This document shows, one piece after another, positions 1 to 5,734 of a stretch of DNA of 9,490 nt. Below the pieces are notes generated by a model. It was not told where the DNA came from. It searched no databases and worked only from the letters and a program-made list of their open reading frames with translations. Position 1 is the stretch's first letter, and every line of letters begins with the position of its first letter. The stretch is from Deltaproteobacteria bacterium. GTDB taxonomy: Bacteria > Desulfobacterota > Dissulfuribacteria > Dissulfuribacterales > QOAL01. Both the position numbers and the translations under genes were made by a program. The DNA lies in assembly GCA_026996955.1 (NCBI GenBank), contig JALWJV010000380.1, positions 1-9,490 of the forward strand. Reading direction: 5' to 3'.

Positions 1-112
1 GGATGCAGATGAGGCTGAACTTCTATTTACCACGCTGATGGGTGAAAAAATTGAACCAAGACGCCAGTTTATACAGTCTCATGCTCTGGAGGTAAGTGAG
101 CTGGATATCTAG
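1..112 (+). CDS. gyrB: DNA gyrase subunit B, C-terminal end (partial)
   Basis: This is the last 36 codons of a gene that begins left of the window; the reading frame starts at base 2 and ends at TAG 110-112. The translated tail contains LFTTLMG, then EPRRQFI, and closes with ALEVSELDI. That is the characteristic end of bacterial GyrB: the conserved TLMG..V/IEPRR..FI element followed by a terminal A..V..LDI. GyrB is the ATPase subunit of DNA gyrase, which introduces negative supercoils. The gene is followed by a strong hairpin, so it is probably transcribed separately from the Hdr-type cluster that starts about 600 bases later. The identification rests only on this short tail, but the match is distinctive. 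Confidence 0.9.
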   Translation, partial: DADEAELLFTTLMGEKIEPRRQFIQSHALEVSELDI

Positions 113-125
113 TCAACTTTTAGGG

Positions 126-161
126 TGATTGAGCGTTTCAAACTTATGAAACGCTCAATTA
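126..161 (+). terminator. Hairpin terminator after gyrB
   Basis: A perfect 13-bp inverted repeat has arms 128-140 (ATTGAGCGTTTCA) and 147-159 (TGAAACGCTCAAT) around a 6-base loop (AACTTA). It extends to 15 bp with a G-U pair (127/160) and a T-A pair (126/161). It begins 14 bases after the gyrB stop. The 3' side runs into TTACTGTTTTGT, which is T-rich but not a clean run of Ts, so it could end transcription with moderate efficiency. The symmetrical stem could also serve the opposite strand. Confidence 0.75.
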
Positions 162-221
162 CTGTTTTGTGCAGAAACTGAATCAATTCTCATATTCTAC
201 AATAATTGTATCTATTCAGCG

Positions 222-401
222 TGGTAAATGGTCTTGTTTTGGAGTGACTTTGAACAATTTCGTAGTTTTTCTTGGCGAAGCGCAGCCAGAAAAATCGCGT
301 CTGTCTGAGCGAGGCACGAGCGAGTTTCGCGATTTTGGCGGAGCAAGCCTTAGAAAAACAAGAAATTGTTCACCGGAACGGAAAAACAAGGCCATTTACC
401 A
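222..401. repeat. ~180-bp imperfect palindrome, possible MITE or dispersed repeat
   Basis: The two ends are inverted copies. Bases 222-240 pair with 383-401 over 19 positions (one G-U); 252-261 pairs with 362-371 over 10; 265-272 pairs with 352-359 over 8; and near the centre 291-299 (AAAATCGCG) pairs with 328-336 over 9. Short mismatched internal loops separate these blocks, and a GC-rich centre with GAGCGAG-type repeats (308-324) forms the loop. As RNA this would fold into one long rod. The outermost base pairs are TGGTAAATGG/CCATTTACCA. The length, terminal inverted repeats, lack of a protein and intergenic position fit a non-autonomous mobile element or a palindromic dispersed repeat. I see no clear target-site duplication and cannot test copy number. 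A GTG-started open frame of 89 codons crossing it (169-438) is best explained by chance. Confidence 0.65.
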
Positions 402-491
402 ACCTCATTCAATAAGTGTGCTGAACAGTTACCAATAATTTCCTCTTATCACCTTCCTTCTCCCCTGTTTGAATTATAAATTTCCCAAAAA

Positions 492-510
492 TTGAAAACT
501 CATTTTTCAA
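492..510. promoter_or_regulatory. Small palindrome upstream of the Hdr cluster, possible operator
   Basis: TTGAAAA at 492-498 and TTTTCAA at 504-510 form a perfect 7-bp inverted repeat with a 5-base spacer. It lies about 35 bases before the best promoter candidate of the cluster. The symmetry is what a dimeric regulator would bind. The half-sites loosely recall Rex operators (TTGTGA-type half-sites), which would make sense for an NADH-linked operon, but they do not match that consensus well and AT-rich palindromes arise easily by chance. Confidence 0.25.
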
Positions 511-544
511 CACTGCACTTGCTAACATTGTCTGAATGAGTTAA

Positions 545-573
545 TTGAAAGTGGGCAGTTTTTAAGCTGTAGT
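545..573 (+). promoter_or_regulatory. Possible sigma-70-type promoter of the Hdr cluster
   Basis: TTGAAA at 545-550 (five of six matches to the -35 consensus) is followed after exactly 17 bases by TGTAGT at 568-573 (four of six matches to the -10 consensus). Transcription would begin near 580, leaving a leader of about 140 bases before the first gene. This is a match by eye in an AT-rich region, so confidence is limited. Confidence 0.3.
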
Positions 574-707
574 CAGGTCACTGTTTTTTGTTTTGTTCCT
601 GGATTCTTTTATGCCCGTCTTCACCACTATGTCCGGGATCAGCTCACAAAAACCTGACTTTTACAGCACATACGGCAGGCTGTTTTATAAATCCGGAGTA
701 GTCGCTC

Positions 708-712
708 AGGAG
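708..712 (+). promoter_or_regulatory. Ribosome binding site of the HdrD-like gene
   Basis: AGGAG stands 7 bases before the ATG at 720. It is the best Shine-Dalgarno sequence in the cluster and fixes the start of the first gene. Confidence 0.8.
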
Positions 713-719
713 TGATATA

Positions 720-1952
720 ATGCTTGAACAAAAATTAGAAATCAGGAAACTCAGGACAAAACTCAAGCAGCACATGCAGGAGGCAGTGCCTGATGCCCAT
801 ATTGATTATTGCCTTACGTGTGGAATGTGCGTAAGCGGTTGTCCTGCATCTGGCATAGAGGACATGGATCCCAGAAAGTTTTTGAGGCTTCTGGTACTGG
901 GCCAGGATGAAAAGTTACTGGAAACTGACTGGATTTATTCATGTACCATGTGCCAGCGCTGTGAATATGCGTGCCCCATGAAGATTAATGTAGGACGTTT
1001 TGTTTATGAGCTCAGGGGTATGCGGCCAAAGGATAAAAGGCCCAAAAACCTGCAGCGTTCCTGTGATCTTCAAAAAGAATCAAACAGCACCGGCATCCCC
1101 AATGATGATTTCGTCTGGGTAGTGGGTGACGTACTTGAAGAAGTAAGGGAAAATGAGCCTGAGTGGGCTGATCTCCAGGCACCCATAGATAAAAAGGGTG
1201 CTGAATTTTACCTGAATCAGAATGCCAAGGAACCAACAGTTGAGCCGGAGGAGATGGTCCCGCTGTGGAAAATACTGCATGCTGCAGGTGTGGACTGGAC
1301 ATATTCCTCAAAATGGTGGGATGGAGCAAACTACTGCCTGTTTTCCGGGGATCCGGAAGACTGGGAGAAGACGGTCCGGAACCAGGCTGAAACAGTAGAT
1401 GCCCTGGGGGTGCGATATTATATCAATACTGAGTGAGGCCACATGTACTATGCGACCCTGGAAGGGTTGCGCAGATTTAATATCCCGCACAAATTTGAAT
1501 TTGTTAGCATTATTACCCTTTATGCCAAATGGATAAGGGAGGGGAGAATCAAGGTTGATTCATCCTGGAATACAGAAGGACTGAAATTTACCGTTCAGGA
1601 CCCGTGCAAGCTGGTACGTCAGGGAATTGGAGATGAAGTTGCCGATGACCTGAGATTTGTAATCAAACAGGTTGCAGGTGAGGAAAACTTCATAGAGGTC
1701 TGGCCAAACAAGTCAAATAACTACTGCTGTGGAGGAGGAGGCGGCGCCCTTCAGGCCGGTTTTTCTGAAAACAGAAGGAGATACGGCAAAATCAAATTTG
1801 ACCAGTTGGCAGCCACAGGTGCAGATGTAGTAATTACGCCGTGTCACAACTGCCATACCCAGGTTCTTGATATATGTAGTCACTTTGGGGGTAAATGGAA
1901 GACTACCCATCTGTGGAACTGGCTTGAAAAGGCCCTGGTACGCGATAAATAA
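720..1952 (+). CDS. HdrD-like (HdrC-HdrB fusion) iron-sulfur selenoprotein, 410 aa with Sec239
   Basis: Probable thiol/disulfide-handling subunit of a cytoplasmic heterodisulfide-reductase-like complex. The N-terminal HdrC-like part has two [4Fe-4S] motifs: C31-x2-C34-x2-C37-x3-C41-P and C75-x2-C78-x2-C81-x3-C85-P. The rest is HdrB-like, built of two CCG domains. The second is complete: C296, the pair C336-C337 followed by a glycine run, and C375-x2-C378, the ligand set of a noncubane cluster. The first is reduced to C206 and residue 239. Codon 239 is an in-frame TGA (1434-1436); codons 240-410 continue in the same frame to TAA at 1950-1952. Related CCG proteins have cysteine at this point, and a SECIS-like hairpin follows, so I read it as selenocysteine. 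HdrC-HdrB order and length resemble methanogen HdrD (about 400 aa). A conventional gene caller would split it into 720-1436 and 1443-1952. The remaining alternatives are true termination with reinitiation at ATG 1443 or a Cys-to-stop mutation. Confidence is high for the family and good for Sec. Confidence 0.82.
1434..1436 (+). other. In-frame TGA read as selenocysteine (Sec239)
   Basis: The codon sits in the context N-T-E-[TGA]-G-H-M-Y-Y. Sequence before and after it belongs to one continuous protein family domain with no missing segment and no frame change (720, 1434 and 1443 are all in the same phase). Many proteins of the CCG/DsrK/GlpC superfamily have a Cys followed by Gly-His or a second Cys at this position. 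UGA differs from the Cys codons UGU and UGC only at the third base, as in known Cys/Sec exchanges. Confidence 0.8.
1448..1474 (+). promoter_or_regulatory. Candidate bacterial SECIS hairpin
   Basis: Directly behind the TGA the coding sequence folds into a hairpin. A1455-T1459 pairs with A1463-T1467 over five Watson-Crick pairs, extended outward by G1454-U1468, C1453-G1469, G1452-C1470 and U1451-G1471. After one mismatch (1450/1472) come U1449-A1473 and C1448-G1474. The apical loop is GGA (1460-1462), or UGGAA if the closing pair opens. The loop begins 24 bases after the TGA. Known bacterial SECIS elements have a small apical loop with a G in the first two positions, about 16-37 bases behind the UGA, on a stem of at least four pairs; this hairpin meets each rule. 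SelB would bind the loop. Confidence 0.72.
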
Positions 1953-2000
1953 TTTATTGATTACTTTCAGTTAATTAAATTAAATCCTACTAAAGAAATG

Positions 2001-2054
2001 GCCTGTTTGTACAGTTATGAGCGTTTTAGTTAAAAAAAATTTATTCAGACAGGC
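2001..2054. repeat. Inverted repeat in the gap before hdrA
   Basis: GCCTGTTTG at 2001-2009 can pair with CAGACAGGC at 2046-2054 over nine positions (one G-U), enclosing 36 AT-rich bases that include a run of eight A (2042 side excluded). It lies in the 134-base gap between the selenoprotein gene and hdrA and could be a weak hairpin that modulates readthrough or stabilises the mRNA. It lacks a terminal T-run, so it is not a typical terminator. The same gap contains AT-rich sequence (1956-1981) in which weak promoter-like pairs can be found but none is convincing. Confidence 0.3.
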
Positions 2055-2086
2055 TTCACGTACATGAAAATTTCGGGGATTATTTC

Positions 2087-5000
2087 ATGAGTAATAAAAA
2101 AAATCAGCAGGGAAACACAGGTGCCTTGTCAGAGGTTTCCGGCAGCGTTCTGGTTGTTGGAGGCGGAATTGCAGGGGTACAGGCTGCTCTTGACCTGGCA
2201 GACAGCGGTTTCTATGTGCATCTTGTTGAAAAGAGTGCTGCCATTGGTGGAGGAATGTCACAGCTTGACAAGACATTTCCAACCAATGACTGTTCCGCCT
2301 GTATTCTTTCTCCAAAACTTGTTGAATGCGGACGCCATCTTAATATAAACCTGCTTACACTATCAGAACTTGTCTCCCTGGAGGGAGAACCAGGTTCATT
2401 CAAGGCTGTTGTAAAGCAGAATCCCCGTTATGTTGACCCTGACAAGTGTATTGCATGTGGAACATGCGCTGAAAAGTGCCCTAAAAAGGTGGTTAATGAA
2501 TTTGACATGGGCCTTGGAAAGCGCAAGGCAATATACCTGAAATATCCCCAGGCAGTTCCCCTGAAATATGCCATTGATGCCGAGCACTGTATCTGGCTTA
2601 ACAAGCCAGGCAGGTGCGGCATGTGCGAAAAGGTATGTCCTTCAAAGGCCATCAACTTTGACGACAAGCCAACTGAGCATGTGCTTGAAATAGGCTCTGT
2701 AATAATGGCCCCGGGATTCAAGCCCTTTGATCCTTCAAAACTGGATTATACAGGCTATGGCAGGCTTCCGAACGTTGTGACCTCCATGGAGTTTGAAAGG
2801 CTTTTAAGCCCCTCAGGTCCATGCATGGGGCACATGGAAAGGCCCTTTGACGGAAAGGAACCAAAGAAGATTGCCTGGCTCCAGTGCGTAGGTTCAAGGG
2901 ATATAAACAGGGCCTGTCACGGTTACTGTTCATCTGTGTGCTGCATGTATGCAATAAAGCAGGCAGTTATTGCAAGAGAGCATTCTGAAAGCGGTGACCT
3001 TGATGCCTCAATATTTTTCATGGACATGCGTACACATGGCAAGGAGTTTGAGGAGTACTATAACCGTGCAGCTTCCGAAGGAGTAAAATTTCACAGGGCA
3101 CGAATACACTCGGTGCTTCCATCTGGAGAGAATGATAACCTCAGGGTCAGATATGCCGGTGAGGACGGTGAGATAAGGTATGAAGATTTTGATCTTGTTG
3201 TCCTTTCAGTAGGGCTTGAGATGCCACAGCAGGCAATAGAGCTTGCAGCAAAGGCAGGCGTTAGCCTTGATGCAGACAAGTTTATTGTTACTGATCCTTT
3301 CAAACCGGTAAGCACCAGCCGTAACGGCGTGTTTGTATGCGGTGCAGCGGCTGAGCCAAAGGATATTCCCCAGTCTGTAATGGAGGCAAGTGCTGCGGCA
3401 CTTGAGGCAGGACGCATACTTGCCCCGGCACGCTGGAAGGATACAAAGAAAAAGGAATATCCCCCGGAAAAGAACGTATATTCCGAGCCTCCCAGGATAG
3501 GTGTTTTTGTCTGTTCCTGTGGAATCAACATTGCCAGCGTTGTGGATGTAGAGGCGGTTACTGAATATGCGAAGACACTTCCAGGAGTTGTTCTTGCGCA
3601 AAACAACCTCTTTACATGTTCACAGGATACCATTGACCAGATGGAGGAGACCATCAGGAGAGAGGGGCTTAACAGGGTTGTTGTTGCATCTTGCACGCCC
3701 AGAACCCACGAGCCACTTTTCCAGGAAACCTTGAGAAATGCAGGTATTAACAAGTACCTGTTTGAAATGGCCAATATCCGTGACCAGGATTCATGGGTTC
3801 ACCAGAACGAACCGGAGGCAGCCACGGAAAAGGCAAAGGACCTGGTGAGGGTTGCGGTTGCAAAGGTCAGAGGAGATGCGCCTCTGCCGTATAACAGCGT
3901 AAAGGTTACAAAGTCCGCACTTGTTATAGGTGCAGGTGTTGCAGGAATGACAGCAGCAGTCTCCCTTGCAGACCAGGGATTTCCTGTAACCCTGGTGGAA
4001 CGAAAGGACGATATAGGCGGGCATGCCCGTAAATTTTACCGTACCTGGCAGGGTAACCCGGTGCAGGATTATCTTGCCTCCCTTGTTGATACAGTCAAAT
4101 CCCATGAAAACATAGACCTTAAATGCGGTGTGAGCGTTAAGGGGGTATCTGGTTCTGTTGGAAATTTTACAACTGTTCTTACAGACGGAACCGAGCTTAA
4201 ACACGGTGTCTCAATAATTGCAGTTGGCGCAGGGTCATTCAAACCTGACAGTGACAGCAGGTGGAACTACCTGTACGGCAAAAATCCCAATGTTCATACC
4301 CTTCTTGAACTTGATCAGAAGTTCATTGCAGAAGACAGTTCCCTCTCAGGCATTAACCAGACGGTATTTATCCACTGTGTTGGTTCCCGTGTACCGGAAA
4401 GGCCCTACTGCAGCAGGGTTTGCTGTACCCACGCCATAGATCAGGCCCTGAAACTGAAAGAGCTCAATCCGGACATGGATATTTTCATGCTTTACAGGGA
4501 CATACGCACATACGGTCAGCGTGAAAGGCTGTATCAGGAGGCAAGGGCAAAGGGAATAATTTTTATAAGGTATGACCTTGAAAACCTTCCGGCTGTTACT
4601 GAAGAGGGTGGAAACATAAAGGTAACGGTAAAGGACCCCATCATTGATGCAGAGGTGGAGCTTAATCCTGACATGCTTGTTCTTGCCACTGCAGTACGGC
4701 CAAAGGTTGATGTTCATGATTTGGCTAAATTCTTCAAGTGCTCCATCAGGGCAGACGGTTTTCTTATGGAAGCACACATGAAGCTCAGGCCGGTTGATTT
4801 TGCAACAGACGGCATTTTCCTGGCTGGCCTGTGTCATTATCCAAAACCCATGGATGAGACCATAGCCCAGGCCCAGGCTGCAGCCTCAAGGGCATCCATA
4901 GTGCTGTCCCAGGATGAGATACCTGCAGAGAGTATCACGGCCCAGGTTGATCCGCGCAAATGTACAGGTTGTGCTGTATGTACAGAAGTATGTGCATACA

Positions 5001-5167
5001 ATGCAGTGAGCATTGATGAGGCAACTGAAAAGGCGGTTGTCAACGAGGCAATGTGCAAGGGTTGTGGGGCCTGTGTGGCAGGATGCCGTTCCGATGCCAT
5101 TACCCTTAAAAACATGGGTAACGAACAGATAATGGCAGAGCTTGAGACTATAATGGACAACTGGTAG
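2087..5167 (+). CDS. hdrA: Tandem HdrA-like flavin/iron-sulfur electron-transfer protein, 1026 aa
   Basis: Likely FAD-dependent electron-distributing subunit of a cytoplasmic Hdr complex. Two HdrA modules are fused. Module 1 (about 20-450) has a dinucleotide-binding GGGIAG at 25-30, C69, C72 and C81 in an NDCSAC...VECG segment, an inserted ferredoxin domain (C121/124/127/131 and C168/177/180/184) and a CVGSRD...YCSSVCCMYA block (C267, C281, C285, C286). Residues 470-600 match the HdrA N-terminal domain (CSCGIN at 476, C511, SCTPRTHEPLF from 535). Module 2 has GAGVAG at 615-620 and a second CVGSR...YCSRVCC block (C764, C775, C779, C780) but no inserted ferredoxin. A C-terminal ferredoxin carries C959/962/965/969 and C990/993/996/1000. 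Methanogen HdrA is about 650 residues, so this is a fused, dimer-like version; it recalls BamE-like HdrA proteins and QmoA plus QmoB. There is no in-frame TGA, although some HdrAs are selenoproteins. The start is ATG 2087 with only a weak upstream GGGGA at 2075-2079. The flavin bifurcation role is inferred from the family. Confidence 0.9.
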   Translation: MSNKKNQQGNTGALSEVSGSVLVVGGGIAGVQAALDLADSGFYVHLVEKSAAIGGGMSQLDKTFPTNDCSACILSPKLVECGRHLNINLLTLSELVSLEGEPGSFKAVVKQNPRYVDPDKCIACGTCAEKCPKKVVNEFDMGLGKRKAIYLKYPQAVPLKYAIDAEHCIWLNKPGRCGMCEKVCPSKAINFDDKPTEHVLEIGSVIMAPGFKPFDPSKLDYTGYGRLPNVVTSMEFERLLSPSGPCMGHMERPFDGKEPKKIAWLQCVGSRDINRACHGYCSSVCCMYAIKQAVIAREHSESGDLDASIFFMDMRTHGKEFEEYYNRAASEGVKFHRARIHSVLPSGENDNLRVRYAGEDGEIRYEDFDLVVLSVGLEMPQQAIELAAKAGVSLDADKFIVTDPFKPVSTSRNGVFVCGAAAEPKDIPQSVMEASAAALEAGRILAPARWKDTKKKEYPPEKNVYSEPPRIGVFVCSCGINIASVVDVEAVTEYAKTLPGVVLAQNNLFTCSQDTIDQMEETIRREGLNRVVVASCTPRTHEPLFQETLRNAGINKYLFEMANIRDQDSWVHQNEPEAATEKAKDLVRVAVAKVRGDAPLPYNSVKVTKSALVIGAGVAGMTAAVSLADQGFPVTLVERKDDIGGHARKFYRTWQGNPVQDYLASLVDTVKSHENIDLKCGVSVKGVSGSVGNFTTVLTDGTELKHGVSIIAVGAGSFKPDSDSRWNYLYGKNPNVHTLLELDQKFIAEDSSLSGINQTVFIHCVGSRVPERPYCSRVCCTHAIDQALKLKELNPDMDIFMLYRDIRTYGQRERLYQEARAKGIIFIRYDLENLPAVTEEGGNIKVTVKDPIIDAEVELNPDMLVLATAVRPKVDVHDLAKFFKCSIRADGFLMEAHMKLRPVDFATDGIFLAGLCHYPKPMDETIAQAQAAASRASIVLSQDEIPAESITAQVDPRKCTGCAVCTEVCAYNAVSIDEATEKAVVNEAMCKGCGACVAGCRSDAITLKNMGNEQIMAELETIMDNW

Positions 5168-5192
5168 CCGAGGGGTTGGGTCACACGGTCTT

Positions 5193-5226
5193 AATCCAGC
5201 CGGAGTTCCAGGGCGTTTCCTGGATT
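5193..5226. repeat. Two mutually exclusive hairpins in the hdrA-flxD gap
   Basis: AATCCAG at 5193-5199 is the inverted complement of CTGGATT at 5220-5226, and TCCAGG at 5207-5212 is the inverted complement of CCTGGA at 5219-5224 around the loop GCGTTT. Both stems use the same 3' arm, so only one can form at a time. They begin 26 bases after the hdrA stop. No T-run follows, so a strong terminator is unlikely; an mRNA processing or stability element is possible. Confidence 0.35.
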
Positions 5227-5253
5227 GAACAGCCCAGGTAGAGTCAGCAAAAT
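5225..5253 (+). promoter_or_regulatory. Weak internal promoter candidate before flxD
   Basis: TTGAAC at 5225-5230 and CAAAAT at 5248-5253 are separated by 17 bases; each matches its consensus hexamer at about four of six positions. It would let the flxD-flxC-flxB-flxA part be transcribed apart from the hdr genes. The 124-base gap is large enough to hold a promoter, but the match is modest. Confidence 0.22.
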
Positions 5254-5262
5254 AGGCATTAG

Positions 5263-5277
5263 TCAGTTAATAACTGA
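5263..5277. promoter_or_regulatory. 15-base palindrome upstream of flxD
   Basis: TCAGTTA-A-TAACTGA is a perfect 7-bp inverted repeat with a one-base centre, ending 14 bases before the flxD ATG. The core TCAGTTAAT also occurs at 1967-1975 in the gap before hdrA, and AGTTAAT at 539-545 beside the candidate promoter of the whole cluster. A shared regulator site is possible, but the motif is short and AT-rich. Confidence 0.28.
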
Positions 5278-5291
5278 ATATGGTGAAATAA

Positions 5292-5729
5292 ATGGGAACA
5301 ACATCTGAAAAAAATTGGGAGCCCAAGATAGTGGCGTTTCTGTGTAACTGGTGCAGTTATGCAGGCGCTGACCTTGCAGGCGTTAGCAGGTTTCAGTATC
5401 CACCCAATATTCGAATCATCCGGTTGCCCTGTTCCGGAAGGGTGAGCGCCAACATGATACTTGACGCCCTGCGTTCAGGTGCTGACGGAGTGCTGGTTTC
5501 CGGCTGTCATCCTGGAGATTGCCATTACATAAGTGGAAACCTGTTTGCAAGGCGCAGGTTTGCATTGCTTAACAACCTGCTTGAGTTTGTGGGCATTGAA
5601 CCGGGCAGGGTGAACTTTTCCTGGGTTTCAGCCTCAGAAGGTGAACAGTTTGCAGAGGTGGTTAAGGAAGTAACTGACAAGGTGAAAAAACTGGGGCCGT
5701 CAACACGTCTTGTGAAGAGAATAGGATAG
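5292..5729 (+). CDS. flxD: MvhD/FlxD-like [2Fe-2S] electron-transfer protein, 145 aa
   Basis: Small adaptor of the MvhD (delta subunit, hydrogenase iron-sulfur) family, which in methanogens carries electrons from the Mvh hydrogenase to HdrA and in Flx-Hdr complexes is called FlxD. The five family cysteines are present: C18 and C21 in FLCNWCSYAGAD, C47 in LPCSGRV, and C72 and C77 in SGCHPGDCHY, followed by SGN. Length is normal for a stand-alone MvhD (about 130-145 residues). Some homologues have selenocysteine in place of one of these residues; here all are ordinary Cys codons. The ATG at 5292 follows GGTGA (5282-5286) at a usual distance. Placement directly after hdrA, with the NAD(P)H-side genes behind it, fits a bridge between the two halves of the complex. 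It ends 5 bases before flxC. Confidence 0.93.
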   Translation: MGTTSEKNWEPKIVAFLCNWCSYAGADLAGVSRFQYPPNIRIIRLPCSGRVSANMILDALRSGADGVLVSGCHPGDCHYISGNLFARRRFALLNNLLEFVGIEPGRVNFSWVSASEGEQFAEVVKEVTDKVKKLGPSTRLVKRIG

Positions 5730-5734
5730 AGGCC

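Larger units (their letters stand above)
113..719. other. Long intergenic region between gyrB and the Hdr cluster
   Basis: No convincing gene is seen in these 607 bases. Apart from the hairpin, the long palindrome, the small inverted repeat, the possible promoter and the ribosome binding site listed separately, the segment is AT-rich and unremarkable. The part from about 580 to 700 would be the untranslated leader of the Hdr cluster if the promoter at 545-573 is real. A second, weaker promoter-like pair (TTTACA at 660-665, TTTTAT at 683-688, 17-base spacer) lies closer to the gene. I recognise no riboswitch or tRNA here. Confidence 0.6.

Noticed and set aside
169..438. An 89-codon open frame starting with GTG
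   Set aside because: It lies across the long palindrome, has no ribosome binding site, and its translation is low-complexity and unlike any family I know. It is explained by the repeat.
1443..1952. A separate 169-aa CCG-domain gene starting at ATG 1443
   Set aside because: It starts in mid-domain, in the same frame as the upstream gene and only two codons after its TGA. The GAGG overlapping the TGA could act as a weak binding site, so reinitiation is not excluded, but Sec readthrough explains the domain continuity and the hairpin better.
720..1952. A pseudogene caused by a Cys-to-stop mutation
   Set aside because: Both halves keep all other cluster ligands, there are no other disruptions, the operon is otherwise intact and a SECIS-like hairpin is present, so a decayed gene is less likely.
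3091..3774. Long minus-strand open frames opposite hdrA (also 4346-4837, 3791-4204)
   Set aside because: They are antisense to a gene with strong motifs, show no recognisable domains and arise from the codon bias of the true strand.
5292..5729. FlxD/MvhD or HdrA as additional selenoproteins
   Set aside because: Homologues of both can contain Sec, but here every expected position is a normal Cys codon and no in-frame TGA with continuing homology was found.
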